62,914 bases of DNA from Tenericutes bacterium ADurb.BinA124 (GCA_002068415.1 MVZM01000011.1:1-62914); one strand, 5' to 3'. Counted from the stretch's first letter, positions 25,881 through 34,217 are shown. The notes: generated from the letters alone by a model not told the origin. Made by a program: numbers and translations.

Positions 25881-26570
25881 GTGTCCAATCTGGCAATTAT
25901 CATTATTATCGGTGAAACGATCTTGATGCTTTTTTACTTAATCTTTTATTATCGTTGGGGTAGTAAAACTGTTTTGGGTCTAAAAGCGGCGACTAGTTTA
26001 GGCTTTGTTGTGTTGGGATTACTAAACTTAAAACAAGCCAATGAGCTAAGAGCGGGAACGACGGTTTTTATCGGACTTGTTTGCGGCTTTTTGGGGGACA
26101 TCATCCTTGGTTTTAGGCATCTTTACCGCAGTCACAAAAGAGAACTCTTTTATGGGGGCTTATTGTTGTTTTTTGTTGGCCATGTTGTTTATATCCTCGC
26201 TTTTTTATCGTTACGAAGTGGTCAAGGTTTTTTAATTGTTTTGGTGGCGCTTGTTTTGCTGGCGGTGGTTTATTTGCTTTCTCGTCATTATCATATTGAT
26301 TACGGTGATGCGAAAAACGCTGTTTTTGCTTATATGGCGGTTAGTTCACTGTTGTTGTCGTTAGTTTTTATAAATGTGATTAGTGCTTATTCAAAGCTTA
26401 AACTACTTATTTTCATTGGCGCATTATCTTTTGTCATTTCGGATTTTCTCCTCAGTTTTATTTATTTTAGAAAAATGAGTCGTCCCAAAATCCGTCTTTT
26501 TAAAGCTGTTAACATTGTGTCTTATTATTTAGGCCAAACGCTGTTTGCTGTCAGCATTTGCTTAATGTAA
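25881..26570 (+). CDS. YhhN-like multipass membrane protein
   Basis: 229 residues with about eight hydrophobic segments. Family marks of YhhN/TMEM86 proteins (related to animal lysoplasmalogenase) are CGFLGDIILGF, FVGHVVYILAF, GALSFVISDFLLSF and the late YYLGQTLFAVS. The conserved Asp residues in the GD and SD motifs are kept. Start is GTG behind AAAGGAG. Enzymatic activity in bacteria is inferred from the family only. It follows the HAD gene by 16 nt. Confidence 0.72.
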   Translation: MSNLAIIIIIGETILMLFYLIFYYRWGSKTVLGLKAATSLGFVVLGLLNLKQANELRAGTTVFIGLVCGFLGDIILGFRHLYRSHKRELFYGGLLLFFVGHVVYILAFLSLRSGQGFLIVLVALVLLAVVYLLSRHYHIDYGDAKNAVFAYMAVSSLLLSLVFINVISAYSKLKLLIFIGALSFVISDFLLSFIYFRKMSRPKIRLFKAVNIVSYYLGQTLFAVSICLM

Positions 26571-26592
26571 AAAGCTCGCGGGGCGAGCTTTT
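26570..26592. terminator. bidirectional terminator
   Basis: AAAAGCTCG (26570-26578) and CGAGCTTTT (26584-26592) with a 5-nt loop serve the YhhN-like gene and the convergent def gene. Confidence 0.8.
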
Positions 26593-27184
26593 AATTTTCT
26601 TTTGTTTCCGATGCCGGAAAAACAATCGCGGTGCTGTTGTCGGGAATGAAGAAGGGATTAATGGGATCGATGTGGTCAACAAATAAAATCCCATGAAGGT
26701 GATCTAGTTCATGCTGACAAACAATAGCGATATAATCTTTTAATTTTAGGGTTTGTTTGGTTAGTTCTTTAGTTGTGAAATTATAATAATGAGCAGAAAG
26801 GGAAATGCGTTTTGAACGGTGGACTAAACCTTGGACTTCGCGGTCGACGGATAAACACCCTTCACCACTTGGCAGATAAACTTTTTCTTCGGAATGGGAG
26901 ACGATTTTGGGGTTAATGACGCCAAAGTGAAACAATTCTCCATTTTCATCGAAGGCAACGACCACAAACATTTGTTTGCGAATTCCCAGTTGTGGTGCTG
27001 CCAAGCCAACACCGGGACGAATATCGTTTTGTTCGGCATATTCAGGATCATAACCGGCGACAAGATAAGCGTTTAAAGTTTCCAATAAAGCAATGTCTTC
27101 TGCTGCTAATGGTAAGTTAACCGCTAGGGCCTTTTCGCGTAATCGGGGATCCTCTTCTTTAATAATTTCCTGATATGTTAACAT
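26591..27184 (-). CDS. def: peptide deformylase
   Basis: Removes the formyl group from nascent N-terminal Met. The 197 residues are typical of the Gram-positive type-2 enzyme. Motif 1 is GVGLAAPQLGI, motif 2 EGCLSVDRE (metal Cys110) and motif 3 QHELDHLHG (metal His158, catalytic Glu159, metal His162). It is transcribed alone between two terminator/promoter boundaries. Confidence 0.95.
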   Translation of the reverse strand: MLTYQEIIKEEDPRLREKALAVNLPLAAEDIALLETLNAYLVAGYDPEYAEQNDIRPGVGLAAPQLGIRKQMFVVVAFDENGELFHFGVINPKIVSHSEEKVYLPSGEGCLSVDREVQGLVHRSKRISLSAHYYNFTTKELTKQTLKLKDYIAIVCQHELDHLHGILFVDHIDPINPFFIPDNSTAIVFPASETKEN

Positions 27185-27202
27185 ATATTTACCTCGTTTT
27201 TA

Positions 27203-27231
27203 ATTTTAACACAGGGATTTTGATAATGCAA
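27203..27231 (-). promoter_or_regulatory. def promoter
   Basis: On the minus strand TTGCAT (27226-27231), a 17-bp spacer and TAAAAT (27203-27208), then a GAGGT ribosome site. Confidence 0.55.
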
Positions 27232-27300
27232 ATATTATGATTATCCGCATTTGCCTTTTGTTTTCACAACAAGAATGATAAAATAAATTGAGGAATTCAT

Positions 27301-27561
27301 ATGAAAGAATATCGAATTGATTATGACATGTTTACAACAGCGGAGATTGTGAAAATATTTGCGTTTTTTGCTTTAATTGAAAGTACGAAAAAACGCTCGG
27401 TTTCACCTTCGTTGTTGGTGGAAAAATATCAGGAATATCGAACAATCCTTAATAATAAAAGTTTAGAGAAGAAATATGATAAAATGCTTTTCACAAACAC
27501 CAAGGTTTCCATTTATGAAACAATTAAACAAGCCAAGGAGAAACTAAACCATGCGCCTTGA
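27301..27561 (+). CDS. UPF0223 family protein (YktA-like)
   Basis: 86 residues, helical and charged. It follows the UPF0223 pattern: YDMFTTAEIVKIFAFF near the start, a central basic helix, KSLEKKYDK and a final VSIYETIKQAKEK. The family is conserved in Bacilli but has no established function. It overlaps the following pseudouridine synthase gene by 11 nt. Confidence 0.7.
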   Translation: MKEYRIDYDMFTTAEIVKIFAFFALIESTKKRSVSPSLLVEKYQEYRTILNNKSLEKKYDKMLFTNTKVSIYETIKQAKEKLNHAP

Positions 27562-28276
27562 TAAATACATTGCTTTTGGATTAGGAAAAACCCGCAGTGA
27601 AGCCAGAGGAATCATTCGTGACGGTTTAATTACCATCAACAATGAAGTCGTCCGCAAACACAATTGGATAGTTGATGAAGATCAAGATGAAATCAAGTAT
27701 GATAATGAATTGCTTACTTATAAACGCTTTATCTATGTGATGCTTTATAAACCGGCGGGTTATTTATCAGCGACCAAAGATGAAAACTATCCGACGGTGG
27801 TGGACTTAATTAAAGAATATGCTCATTATGATTTATTTATGGTCGGACGCCTTGATATTGATACGGAAGGACTGATGATTATGACCAATGATGGGAAATT
27901 TGCCCACCGCATAACCAGTCCCAAGCGTAATGTTCCGAAAAAATACTTTGTCAGGGTCAATCAGGGTTTTACTTCCCAAGATGTTAAGGCTTTTTTGGAA
28001 GGTTTTTCACTATATGACGGTCATAAGAATCTCTATCAAACCAAACCTGCCCAATTAGAGATTCTTAATAATAATGAAGCTTATATTACTATTTCAGAAG
28101 GTAAGTACCACCAAATTAAAAAAATGTGTTTAAAAGTCGGCCAAGAAGTTCAGTACCTAAAACGCTTATCCATTGGTCCGATTGCACTTGATCCCAAACT
28201 AAAACCGGGCGAGTATCGTTTATTAACGGAAACGGAGCAAAGGCTCCTCGAAAACTATTGCTTAAAAGGTTGTTAA
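27551..28276 (+). CDS. pseudouridine synthase, RsuA/RluB family
   Basis: Isomerises uridine in 16S or 23S rRNA. The 241 residues have an N-terminal S4 RNA-binding domain (1-50: RLDKYIAFGLGKTRSEARGIIRDG), then YKPAGYLSA. The catalytic block VGRLDIDTEGLMIMTNDG contains the nucleophilic Asp, and the C-terminal EGKYHQIKKMCLKVG follows. It resembles Bacillus YtzG (RsuA type). Substrate position 516 is therefore likely but inferred. Confidence 0.9.
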   Translation: MRLDKYIAFGLGKTRSEARGIIRDGLITINNEVVRKHNWIVDEDQDEIKYDNELLTYKRFIYVMLYKPAGYLSATKDENYPTVVDLIKEYAHYDLFMVGRLDIDTEGLMIMTNDGKFAHRITSPKRNVPKKYFVRVNQGFTSQDVKAFLEGFSLYDGHKNLYQTKPAQLEILNNNEAYITISEGKYHQIKKMCLKVGQEVQYLKRLSIGPIALDPKLKPGEYRLLTETEQRLLENYCLKGC

Positions 28277-28286
28277 GTAAAAATGC

Positions 28287-28315
28287 TTGACAGCTTTTTT
28301 AAGTTATGCTATAAT
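28287..28315 (+). promoter_or_regulatory. rpsP operon promoter
   Basis: Exact consensus TTGACA (28287-28292), a 17-bp spacer and exact consensus TATAAT (28310-28315). AAGGAGG precedes rpsP. Confidence 0.9.
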
Positions 28316-28343
28316 CCATCATGTGAAATAAGGAGGTATTATC

Positions 28344-28610
28344 ATGGCCGTAAAACTCAGATTACAAAGGTTCGGAGCTAACAAACGCCCATATTACCGT
28401 GTTGTAGCAACGGATTCCCGCAATCCTCGTGATGGCAGATTTATTGAAGTTGTCGGAACATATCATCCCATTGAAAAAAATGATGTGCTAAAGATTGATG
28501 AAGAAAAAGCATTGAAATGGCTTAACAATGGCGCTCAACCCACTGATACAGTTAAATCATTGCTTTCGAAATTAGGTATTATCGAAAAATTTACTAAGCA
28601 AACTAAGTAG
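28344..28610 (+). CDS. rpsP: 30S ribosomal protein S16
   Basis: 88 residues with the family start [40 protein letters not shown] and the usual [15 protein letters not shown]. First gene of the classic rpsP-khpA-rimM-trmD-rplS set, driven by a consensus promoter. Confidence 0.98.
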   Translation: MAVKLRLQRFGANKRPYYRVVATDSRNPRDGRFIEVVGTYHPIEKNDVLKIDEEKALKWLNNGAQPTDTVKSLLSKLGIIEKFTKQTK

Positions 28611-28617
28611 GTGTATC

Positions 28618-28869
28618 ATGAAAGAAATTAATTACGAAAAATTTCTCAGTGACTTAGTTGGGCCCCTCATTTCTTTTCCTGAAGAAATGGTTGTGAAAAC
28701 ATTTGATGATGATGGTGATGTCATCAACATTCAAATTTTAGTTAATCCGGAAGATGTTGGTCGTCTTATCGGGAAAAAGGGAAGGATTATCAATTCTATT
28801 CGCACAATTGCTTATGCTTGTGCCGCCCGCGCCGGAAAACGAATTGAAATTTCCGTTGATTCATTTTAA
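28618..28869 (+). CDS. khpA: KH-domain RNA-binding protein KhpA (YlqC)
   Basis: 83 residues forming a single KH domain with the GKKG loop (DVGRLIGKKGRIINSIRTI). KhpA homologues act with KhpB in RNA-level control of cell division and elongation in Gram-positives. It follows rpsP by 7 nt as in Bacillus. Normally rimM would come next (ylqD first in Bacillus), but here a 460-bp AT-rich interval and two metal-homeostasis genes intervene. Confidence 0.93.
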   Translation: MKEINYEKFLSDLVGPLISFPEEMVVKTFDDDGDVINIQILVNPEDVGRLIGKKGRIINSIRTIAYACAARAGKRIEISVDSF

Positions 28870-29260
28870 AAAGTCAGGTTTTGAAATTCATTTCTAAAAG
28901 TAGATCTTATTTAAAAAGGTTTACTTTTTTTATTTTCCTCATTTAAATTTTTTGTATAATAATGTTAGAAAAATATGTAAACTATAATTTTAAAATGATA
29001 TTATTGAAGAAGATAAAAATCATAGGAGTAATAGTAATAGATATTTTAGTTTAAGTCCCACAACTTGATTATGCATATCGTATTGTGGGATTTGTTTTGG
29101 AAAATTTTTGTAAATGGTATCACAATAAGAAATCTATGCATAACTAAATGGTGTTTATTAAATGGGTAACGAAAATACCATTAAAAGGGTGAAAAAAAGA
29201 CATTTGTTTTTTTAATATTTGTATGTGTTTAATGCGGTGTAACTGTTTTAATTATATTGA
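28870..29260 (+). other. AT-rich intergenic interval, possible small transcript or peptide
   Basis: This stretch is visibly more AT-rich than its surroundings. It holds a TATAAT at 28955-28960 without a clear -35 box and a 19-codon open frame at 28995-29054. That frame encodes a basic-then-hydrophobic peptide, starting MILLKKIKIIG, without a ribosome site. A terminator follows (29056-29097). Beyond it lie three AAATGG direct motifs and AATGGTAT / ATACCATT half-sites, none of which I can assign. It may be the scar of the cassette's insertion. Confidence 0.4.
29056..29097 (+). terminator. terminator between khpA and the metal cassette
   Basis: TCCCACAA (29056-29063) and TTGTGGGA (29083-29090) enclose a 19-nt loop and are followed by TTTGTTTT. 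It would end rpsP-khpA transcripts before the arsR promoter. Confidence 0.7.
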
Positions 29261-29317
29261 TTGACTTTTATTTTATCCTGATTTATAATATATGAAGATA
29301 TGAGCAAGTGTTCAAAT
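29261..29317 (+). promoter_or_regulatory. promoter and SmtB/ArsR-type operator
   Basis: TTGACT (29261-29266), a 17-bp spacer and TATAAT (29284-29289). Directly over the expected start site lies the imperfect dyad ATATGAGCAAGTGTTCAAAT (29298-29317). It closely follows the TGAACA-N2-TGTTCA pattern of zinc-sensing ArsR/SmtB operators. The ATG at 29300 falls inside this dyad. Confidence 0.75.
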
Positions 29318-29329
29318 GAAGAGGTAGAT

Positions 29330-29608
29330 ATGGAACAAATCGAAAAGAGTGTTTTAATTTTTAAATGCCTCGGCGATATTACGCGCCTTAACATTGTGAT
29401 GGTTATTTCTAAAGAAGCTAAACCGGTTGGCATTATTGCTAACGAATTACAAATGTCATCATCGGCGATATCCCACCAACTGCGCATTTTAAAAAACAAT
29501 AATATTGTGAAAAGCGAACGAAGAGGAAAAGAAGTGTATTATCAATTAAGCGATCATCATATCCATGAGATGATTGCTCAAGTGCTGAACCACACTTCCC
29601 ACATTTAA
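29330..29608 (+). CDS. ArsR/SmtB-family metal-sensing repressor, CzrA type
   Basis: A 92-residue winged-helix repressor. The recognition helix is SSSAISHQLRILKNNNIVKSERRGKEVYY. The C-terminal helix carries Asp75, His77, His88 and His91, exactly the D-x-H-x10-H-x2-H zinc/cobalt site of CzrA and SmtB. The CadC-type ELCVCD site is absent. This predicts release from DNA by zinc or cobalt. The start is ATG 29330, with GAGGT upstream; the in-frame ATG at 29300 lies in the operator. It is followed after 2 nt by the ATPase it should control. Confidence 0.9.
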   Translation: MEQIEKSVLIFKCLGDITRLNIVMVISKEAKPVGIIANELQMSSSAISHQLRILKNNNIVKSERRGKEVYYQLSDHHIHEMIAQVLNHTSHI

Positions 29609-29610
29609 TT

Positions 29611-32049
29611 ATGGAAATAATCAAAAAGCAGTTTTTTTTAGATAATTTAGAAAATAGTAATTATATACGCAAAATCGAATTTGATTTAAATAAAGAATTT
29701 CCCGGAAGCTTTAAGTTAAACAAAGAAACAAAATTATTGACGGTTGATTTTAATGAAAATGACGATATTGAAGCCAAGACTTTGCAAATAACAAAGATTA
29801 TTAAAGCGGTGGATGCGGGAATTGACATCAAACCGCGCGCCATCAAACAAACATATCGCCGGGTTCTCATTTTGGAAAATCTCGATTGTGCTATTTGTGC
29901 ATCAAAAGTAGAGCGGATTGCGAAACGGACGTTTAATTATGAATTCATTGTTGTTGATTTTGCTTCAACCCGCTTTATTATTGAAACCACCGATGTTGAT
30001 TTAATTGCCCATTTAGAAGAACGGGTTCAAAATATTACGCAAATGGTCGACCCTGCCATTAAGGTTGTGCAAAAAACCAAGAAGAAGCATCAGTTTGAAA
30101 CGGATTTCAAACAGGATAAAGCCGGAAGAAACTTTTTTATCATCGGGGTTTCAATCTTTGTTTTCGGTTTTCTTTTAAAAACCATTTTAAAAGAAATGAC
30201 GAATGTGAAACCGATTATTGTCACCTTCATTATTTATGTGACTTATACCGTTGGTTATATTATGTTGGCTTGGGATGTTTTGTATGGAGCTTATAAAAAC
30301 ATTCGTTCCGGACGTATTTTTGATGAAAAATTTTTAATGTCCCTGGCAACGATTACCGCTTTAATAGTTGGTTATTATGATGAAGCTGTTTTCGTTATGA
30401 TCTTTTATAAAATCGGGGAAATTTTCCAACATCACGCCATTAATTATTCTCGCAAATCGATTGCGGCCTTAATGGACATTCAACCGGATGTTGCTCACAT
30501 TATTGTGAATGGGGAAGTTGTTGAAGTGGATCCGATGGAAGTTGTCGTCGGCGATATGATTTATGTGCGGCCGGGTGAACGCCTTCCTTTGGACGGAATT
30601 GTCTATGAAGGTGAAAGTTCCTTAGATGTTTCCGCCTTAACCGGCGAAAGCATTCACAAAGATGTCCGTCCCGGCCATCCGGTTTTGGCGGGTTCAATTA
30701 ACACCAACGGCACTTTAAAAGTTAAAGTTACGAGCATTTATGAAGACTCAATGGTCGCCAAGATTTTGAATCTTGTGGAAAACGCGAGCAGCCACAAAAC
30801 GAAATCGGAAACTTTCATTTCCAAATTTGCTCGTTATTACACTCCGACAGTGGTCATTCTAGCCGTTGTTCTAGCCATTGTTTTACCCTTTATTTTACCG
30901 ACTTATGACCTTAGTTGGACGAACGGTTTTAAAAGATCAATTTTATTGGCCCTCATTTTTTTGGTTATCTCTTGTCCCTGTGCCTTGGTTCTATCGGTGC
31001 CGCTTGGTTTTTTTGGAGGAATTGGGGGCGCCAGCCGCCAAGGGATTCTCATTAAAGGCAGCAACTATTTAGAAGCTTTAAATACGGTTGACACCATTGT
31101 TTTTGATAAAACGGGGACGCTTACAACGGGGAAATTTGTCGTTAGCGATGTTTTAAGTTTTGGGAAATTATCACCCGAACAAATTTTGGAATATGCCGCC
31201 CATTGTGAACTTAATTCCAATCATTTAATTGCGAAATCAATTGTTGAGGCTTATGGAAAAGAGCGCCTTACTTTGTCACGGATTGCTTCTCCTAAACAAA
31301 TGCCCGGCTTAGGTGTTTCCAATTTTGTCGACGGTTTAAAAATCGTCGTAGGGAAGAAATCATTTTTAGAACAAGAAGGATTAAGCGTTCCCGCCATTGA
31401 CAATGCCGCCACGAAAGTTTATGTGGCGGTGGGTGATAAAACGGAAGGTTGCATTATTGTAAAGGACCAAATAAAGCAAAACACCCACAGAGCCATTGCC
31501 GATTTAAAAGCCATGGGAATTAAAAGAACGGTGATGCTGACCGGAGATACTGAAGAAATAGCGCAAGAAGTTGCCACTGAGGTTGGGATTGATGAAGTGT
31601 TTGCGGAACTGACACCCTTGCAAAAGGTCGAAAAACTAAACGACATTAAAGCCCAAAGCGATCCTCACAAAAAAGTCGCTTTTGTCGGTGACGGCATTAA
31701 CGATGCCCCGGTTATCAGTAGTGCCGACATCGGTATTGCCATGGGAGGGCTAGGTTCCGATGCCGCGATTCAAGTAGCGGATATTGTGTTAATGACGGAT
31801 GATTTATCCAAATTACCGATTGCCAAGAAGATTGCGAAAAAAACGCACAACATTGTTGTCCAAAACATTACCTTAGCCCTCGGTGTTAAATTTATTGTTT
31901 TAATCCTTGCTTTGATTGAACCGTTTATTGTGAACTCCGTTTTTAGTTTTCTCCTCGACTTCTTAATTTATGAAGCATTGTTTGCGGATGTCGGCGTTTC
32001 CTTAATTGCGATTTTAAACTCATGGCGAGCAACTAAGGTCCCGAAATGA
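29611..32049 (+). CDS. Zn/Cd/Co-exporting P1B-type ATPase (ZntA/CadA group)
   Basis: 812 residues. The N-terminus has a first ferredoxin-like domain without metal Cys (1-72), then an HMA domain with LDCAIC (CxxC at 93-96). The core has TGES, the transmembrane CPC (455-457), phosphorylation site DKTGTLT (499-505), GDTEEIA and GDGINDAP. The last membrane helices hold a Lys (VKFIV) and an Asp (ADVGVSLIAILNSWR), the P1B-2 pattern for Zn, Cd and Pb export. The HP motif reads HLI (His538), so the usual Pro is missing. Its stop overlaps rimM by 4 nt. Confidence 0.92.
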   Translation: MEIIKKQFFLDNLENSNYIRKIEFDLNKEFPGSFKLNKETKLLTVDFNENDDIEAKTLQITKIIKAVDAGIDIKPRAIKQTYRRVLILENLDCAICASKVERIAKRTFNYEFIVVDFASTRFIIETTDVDLIAHLEERVQNITQMVDPAIKVVQKTKKKHQFETDFKQDKAGRNFFIIGVSIFVFGFLLKTILKEMTNVKPIIVTFIIYVTYTVGYIMLAWDVLYGAYKNIRSGRIFDEKFLMSLATITALIVGYYDEAVFVMIFYKIGEIFQHHAINYSRKSIAALMDIQPDVAHIIVNGEVVEVDPMEVVVGDMIYVRPGERLPLDGIVYEGESSLDVSALTGESIHKDVRPGHPVLAGSINTNGTLKVKVTSIYEDSMVAKILNLVENASSHKTKSETFISKFARYYTPTVVILAVVLAIVLPFILPTYDLSWTNGFKRSILLALIFLVISCPCALVLSVPLGFFGGIGGASRQGILIKGSNYLEALNTVDTIVFDKTGTLTTGKFVVSDVLSFGKLSPEQILEYAAHCELNSNHLIAKSIVEAYGKERLTLSRIASPKQMPGLGVSNFVDGLKIVVGKKSFLEQEGLSVPAIDNAATKVYVAVGDKTEGCIIVKDQIKQNTHRAIADLKAMGIKRTVMLTGDTEEIAQEVATEVGIDEVFAELTPLQKVEKLNDIKAQSDPHKKVAFVGDGINDAPVISSADIGIAMGGLGSDAAIQVADIVLMTDDLSKLPIAKKIAKKTHNIVVQNITLALGVKFIVLILALIEPFIVNSVFSFLLDFLIYEALFADVGVSLIAILNSWRATKVPK

Positions 32050-32552
32050 AACTAATTGAAGTTGGAAAAATTGTCGGGACGCACGGTATCAAAGGCGAAG
32101 TTAAAATCATCTCCGATTCCGATTTTCGGGCTGAGCGCTTTCAAGTAAATCGGCAATTGTTTGTACAAAAAAACGGCAAAATGGAAGCGATTATTATCAA
32201 TAGTCACCGCCAGCATAAACAATGGGATCTCATTACCTTTAATCATCTCGAGGATATTAACTTAGTCCTCGATTATGTCGGCTGTTTCGTGTTTGTTAAT
32301 CGCGATGATTTAGAGCCTTTGCCCGAACATGAATATTATTATGATGATTTAATTGGTTTGGATGTGGTTTTGGAAGACCTAAGCCTGGTGGGAAAAGTTA
32401 GCGATTTAACCGAGCTTCCCCAGGGCTTGTTATTGGTGGTTTTAAAAACGAATAATAAAGAAGCACTCATTCCCTTTGTTTCGGAATTTATTAAAGAAGT
32501 CGATTTAGAAAAGAAACGGATTATAATTACGCCGATTGAGGGTTTGTTATGA
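32046..32552 (+). CDS. rimM: ribosome maturation factor RimM
   Basis: A 168-residue 30S maturation factor. It has an N-terminal barrel starting VGKIVGTHGIKGEVKI, the linker with EYYYDDLIGLDV, and the PRC-barrel C-terminus (GKVSDLTELPQG..LLVV, ALIPFVSEFIKEVDLEKKRI). Its ATG overlaps the ATPase stop, and its own end overlaps trmD by 4 nt. Expression is therefore coupled to the metal cassette upstream. Confidence 0.94.
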   Translation: MKLIEVGKIVGTHGIKGEVKIISDSDFRAERFQVNRQLFVQKNGKMEAIIINSHRQHKQWDLITFNHLEDINLVLDYVGCFVFVNRDDLEPLPEHEYYYDDLIGLDVVLEDLSLVGKVSDLTELPQGLLLVVLKTNNKEALIPFVSEFIKEVDLEKKRIIITPIEGLL

Positions 32553-33277
32553 TTGTCGATATTTTAACTTTGTTTCCGGAAATGTTTTCGGGCTTGGAAA
32601 GTTCGATTGTTAAACGGGCGGCTGACAAACAAATCATCACCATCCGCCTTCATAATTTTCGGCATTTTTCCAAGAAAAAAAGTTTACAGGTTGATGATTA
32701 TTCCTATGGGGGCGGGGCGGGAATGGTAATCAGCGTCGAACCGCTTGTGGCTTGTTTGCGTTCAATTGCCGGTTATGAGCAAGCGCATAAAATCCTAACC
32801 AGTCCCATCGGTCCCATTTATAAGCAAGCAAAAGCGTCCCAATTGGCCCATTATAATCACTTGATTATTATCTGCGGTCATTATGAAGGGATTGATGAGC
32901 GAATTTTAAATTATGTGGATGAAGTTGTTTCGATTGGCGATTTTATCTTAACCGGTGGCGAACTCGTTGCCATGATGATTGTGGACAGTATCGTGCGCTT
33001 ACTGCCGGACGCTTTAGGGAATAATCAATCGCTAACAACGGAAAGTTTTCAAGAAAGGTTATTAGAATATCCGCAGTACACTCGGCCGGAATGCTTTGAA
33101 ACCTACCGGGTTCCCGAAGTGTTGATGTCCGGAGATCATGAAAAAATCCGGCAATACCGCCGGTTTAAAGCTTTGGAGCGAACATACCGCTTACGCCCGG
33201 ATTTATTGGCCGAAGCGTCATTGACAGAGGAAGACCTTAAGTGGCTTAACAAGATTAAACAAGGAGAAACACTATGA
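32549..33277 (+). CDS. trmD: tRNA (guanine-N1-)-methyltransferase TrmD
   Basis: Makes m1G37 in tRNAs with G36, preventing frameshifts. The 242 residues have the SPOUT knot: VDILTLFPEMF, YGGGAGMV, ICGHYEGIDERI, SIGDFILTGGE and YTRPE. The C-terminal helical domain is complete. It sits in the conventional rimM-trmD order with 4-nt overlaps on both sides. Confidence 0.97.
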   Translation: MIVDILTLFPEMFSGLESSIVKRAADKQIITIRLHNFRHFSKKKSLQVDDYSYGGGAGMVISVEPLVACLRSIAGYEQAHKILTSPIGPIYKQAKASQLAHYNHLIIICGHYEGIDERILNYVDEVVSIGDFILTGGELVAMMIVDSIVRLLPDALGNNQSLTTESFQERLLEYPQYTRPECFETYRVPEVLMSGDHEKIRQYRRFKALERTYRLRPDLLAEASLTEEDLKWLNKIKQGETL

Positions 33278-33726
33278 AAAGATTAGTTTTATTGTTGCTT
33301 CTTGCTTGTTTAGTGGGCTGCACTTCAGGGAAAAGCTTTGTTTATCATGATGATGAACTGGCAAAATTTGATAAAGTTTTAGAAAATATCGGTGATGGTC
33401 ACACCAAAGCTTATGACCTTAGAAGTGAAGAAGACTGTTTGTTGGGGCGTATTCCCGGTTTCTTTTGTATGCGGACGATTGATTCTTCAAACAACGAAAA
33501 AAGCCTCGATACCATTTTTGAACATTTAAGTTTGTTGATTGGTAACGATTATGCTTATTTAATTATTTTAATGGATGCTGATGGCATTGACAGTGCCTAT
33601 TTGGCGGGATTATTAGTCGATGCCGGGTATCGCAATGTTCATTATTTCGCAAGCGGTTATGCCAGGTATGTTTATTTAAAAGGCGACAGCTTTGTTCCCG
33701 AAGTCGGTCCCTGTGAAAATTGTTAG
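33274..33726 (+). CDS. rhodanese-like lipoprotein without catalytic Cys
   Basis: A 150-residue lipoprotein with signal peptide and lipobox LLACLVGCTS. The mature part resembles a rhodanese fold (KAYDLRSEEDCLLGRIPGF near the start, then YLIILMDADGIDSAYLAGLLVDAGY). The loop that carries the catalytic Cys in active rhodaneses reads MDADGIDS, so sulfurtransferase activity is unlikely. Other Cys residues occur: a CLLGRIPGFFC pair and a C-terminal CENC. It overlaps trmD by 4 nt. The assignment is by pattern and moderately uncertain. Confidence 0.6.
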   Translation: MKRLVLLLLLACLVGCTSGKSFVYHDDELAKFDKVLENIGDGHTKAYDLRSEEDCLLGRIPGFFCMRTIDSSNNEKSLDTIFEHLSLLIGNDYAYLIILMDADGIDSAYLAGLLVDAGYRNVHYFASGYARYVYLKGDSFVPEVGPCENC

Positions 33727-33742
33727 ATTTTTTGGAAATTAC

Positions 33743-33868
33743 TTGCTTTTAAAGGGCATTGGCGTTATAATATACAAGGCTAGAAACAAGAACGGTTTTT
33801 AGTTGATCACGATGTTCCGCTGCTACTTTTTGATAGTTATGAACATTGGCCGAAGGAGCGTGAAAACA
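33743..33868 (+). promoter_or_regulatory. rplS promoter and candidate L19 leader
   Basis: TTGCTT (33743-33748), a 17-bp spacer and TATAAT (33766-33771). The roughly 90-nt leader contains ATGTTC / GAACAT complementary segments around CGCTGCTAC and ends GAAGGAGCG. Firmicutes carry an L19 leader RNA at this position. The match is by position and partial pattern only. Confidence 0.55.
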
Positions 33869-34216
33869 ATGAGTCAACAATTGATTGCTGACATTACCAG
33901 CGCTTACATGAAGAATGATATTCCGGAATTTCGTCCCGGTGACACGGTTAAAGTCCATGTCAAGATTAAGGAAGGAAATCGTGAACGAATTCAAATGTTT
34001 GAGGGATTGGTAATTAAACGACGAGGAGGCGGAATTAGCGAAACCTTTACCGTTCGTAAAAACTCATATGGTGTTGGTGTTGAAAGAACTTTTCCGGTTC
34101 ACACCCCAAATATTGCGAAAATCGAAGTTTTACGAAAAGGTTTAGTTCGCCGTGCGAAACTCAATTATATTCGTACATTGTCCGCAAAAGCAGCGCGTAT
34201 TAAAGAGCGCAAGTAA
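33869..34216 (+). CDS. rplS: 50S ribosomal protein L19
   Basis: 115 residues, a normal length. It has [36 protein letters not shown], the [21 protein letters not shown] block and a basic tail. The frame is open from 33803, but ATG 33869 has an AAGGAG site and gives the family N-terminus. It has its own promoter besides possible read-through from trmD. A strong terminator follows. Confidence 0.97.
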   Translation: MSQQLIADITSAYMKNDIPEFRPGDTVKVHVKIKEGNRERIQMFEGLVIKRRGGGISETFTVRKNSYGVGVERTFPVHTPNIAKIEVLRKGLVRRAKLNYIRTLSAKAARIKERK

Positions 34217-34217
34217 C

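Noticed and set aside
29300..29329. ATG at 29300 as the ArsR start
   Set aside because: It lies inside the operator dyad, about 4 nt from the expected transcription start, and has no ribosome site; 29330 has GAGGT.
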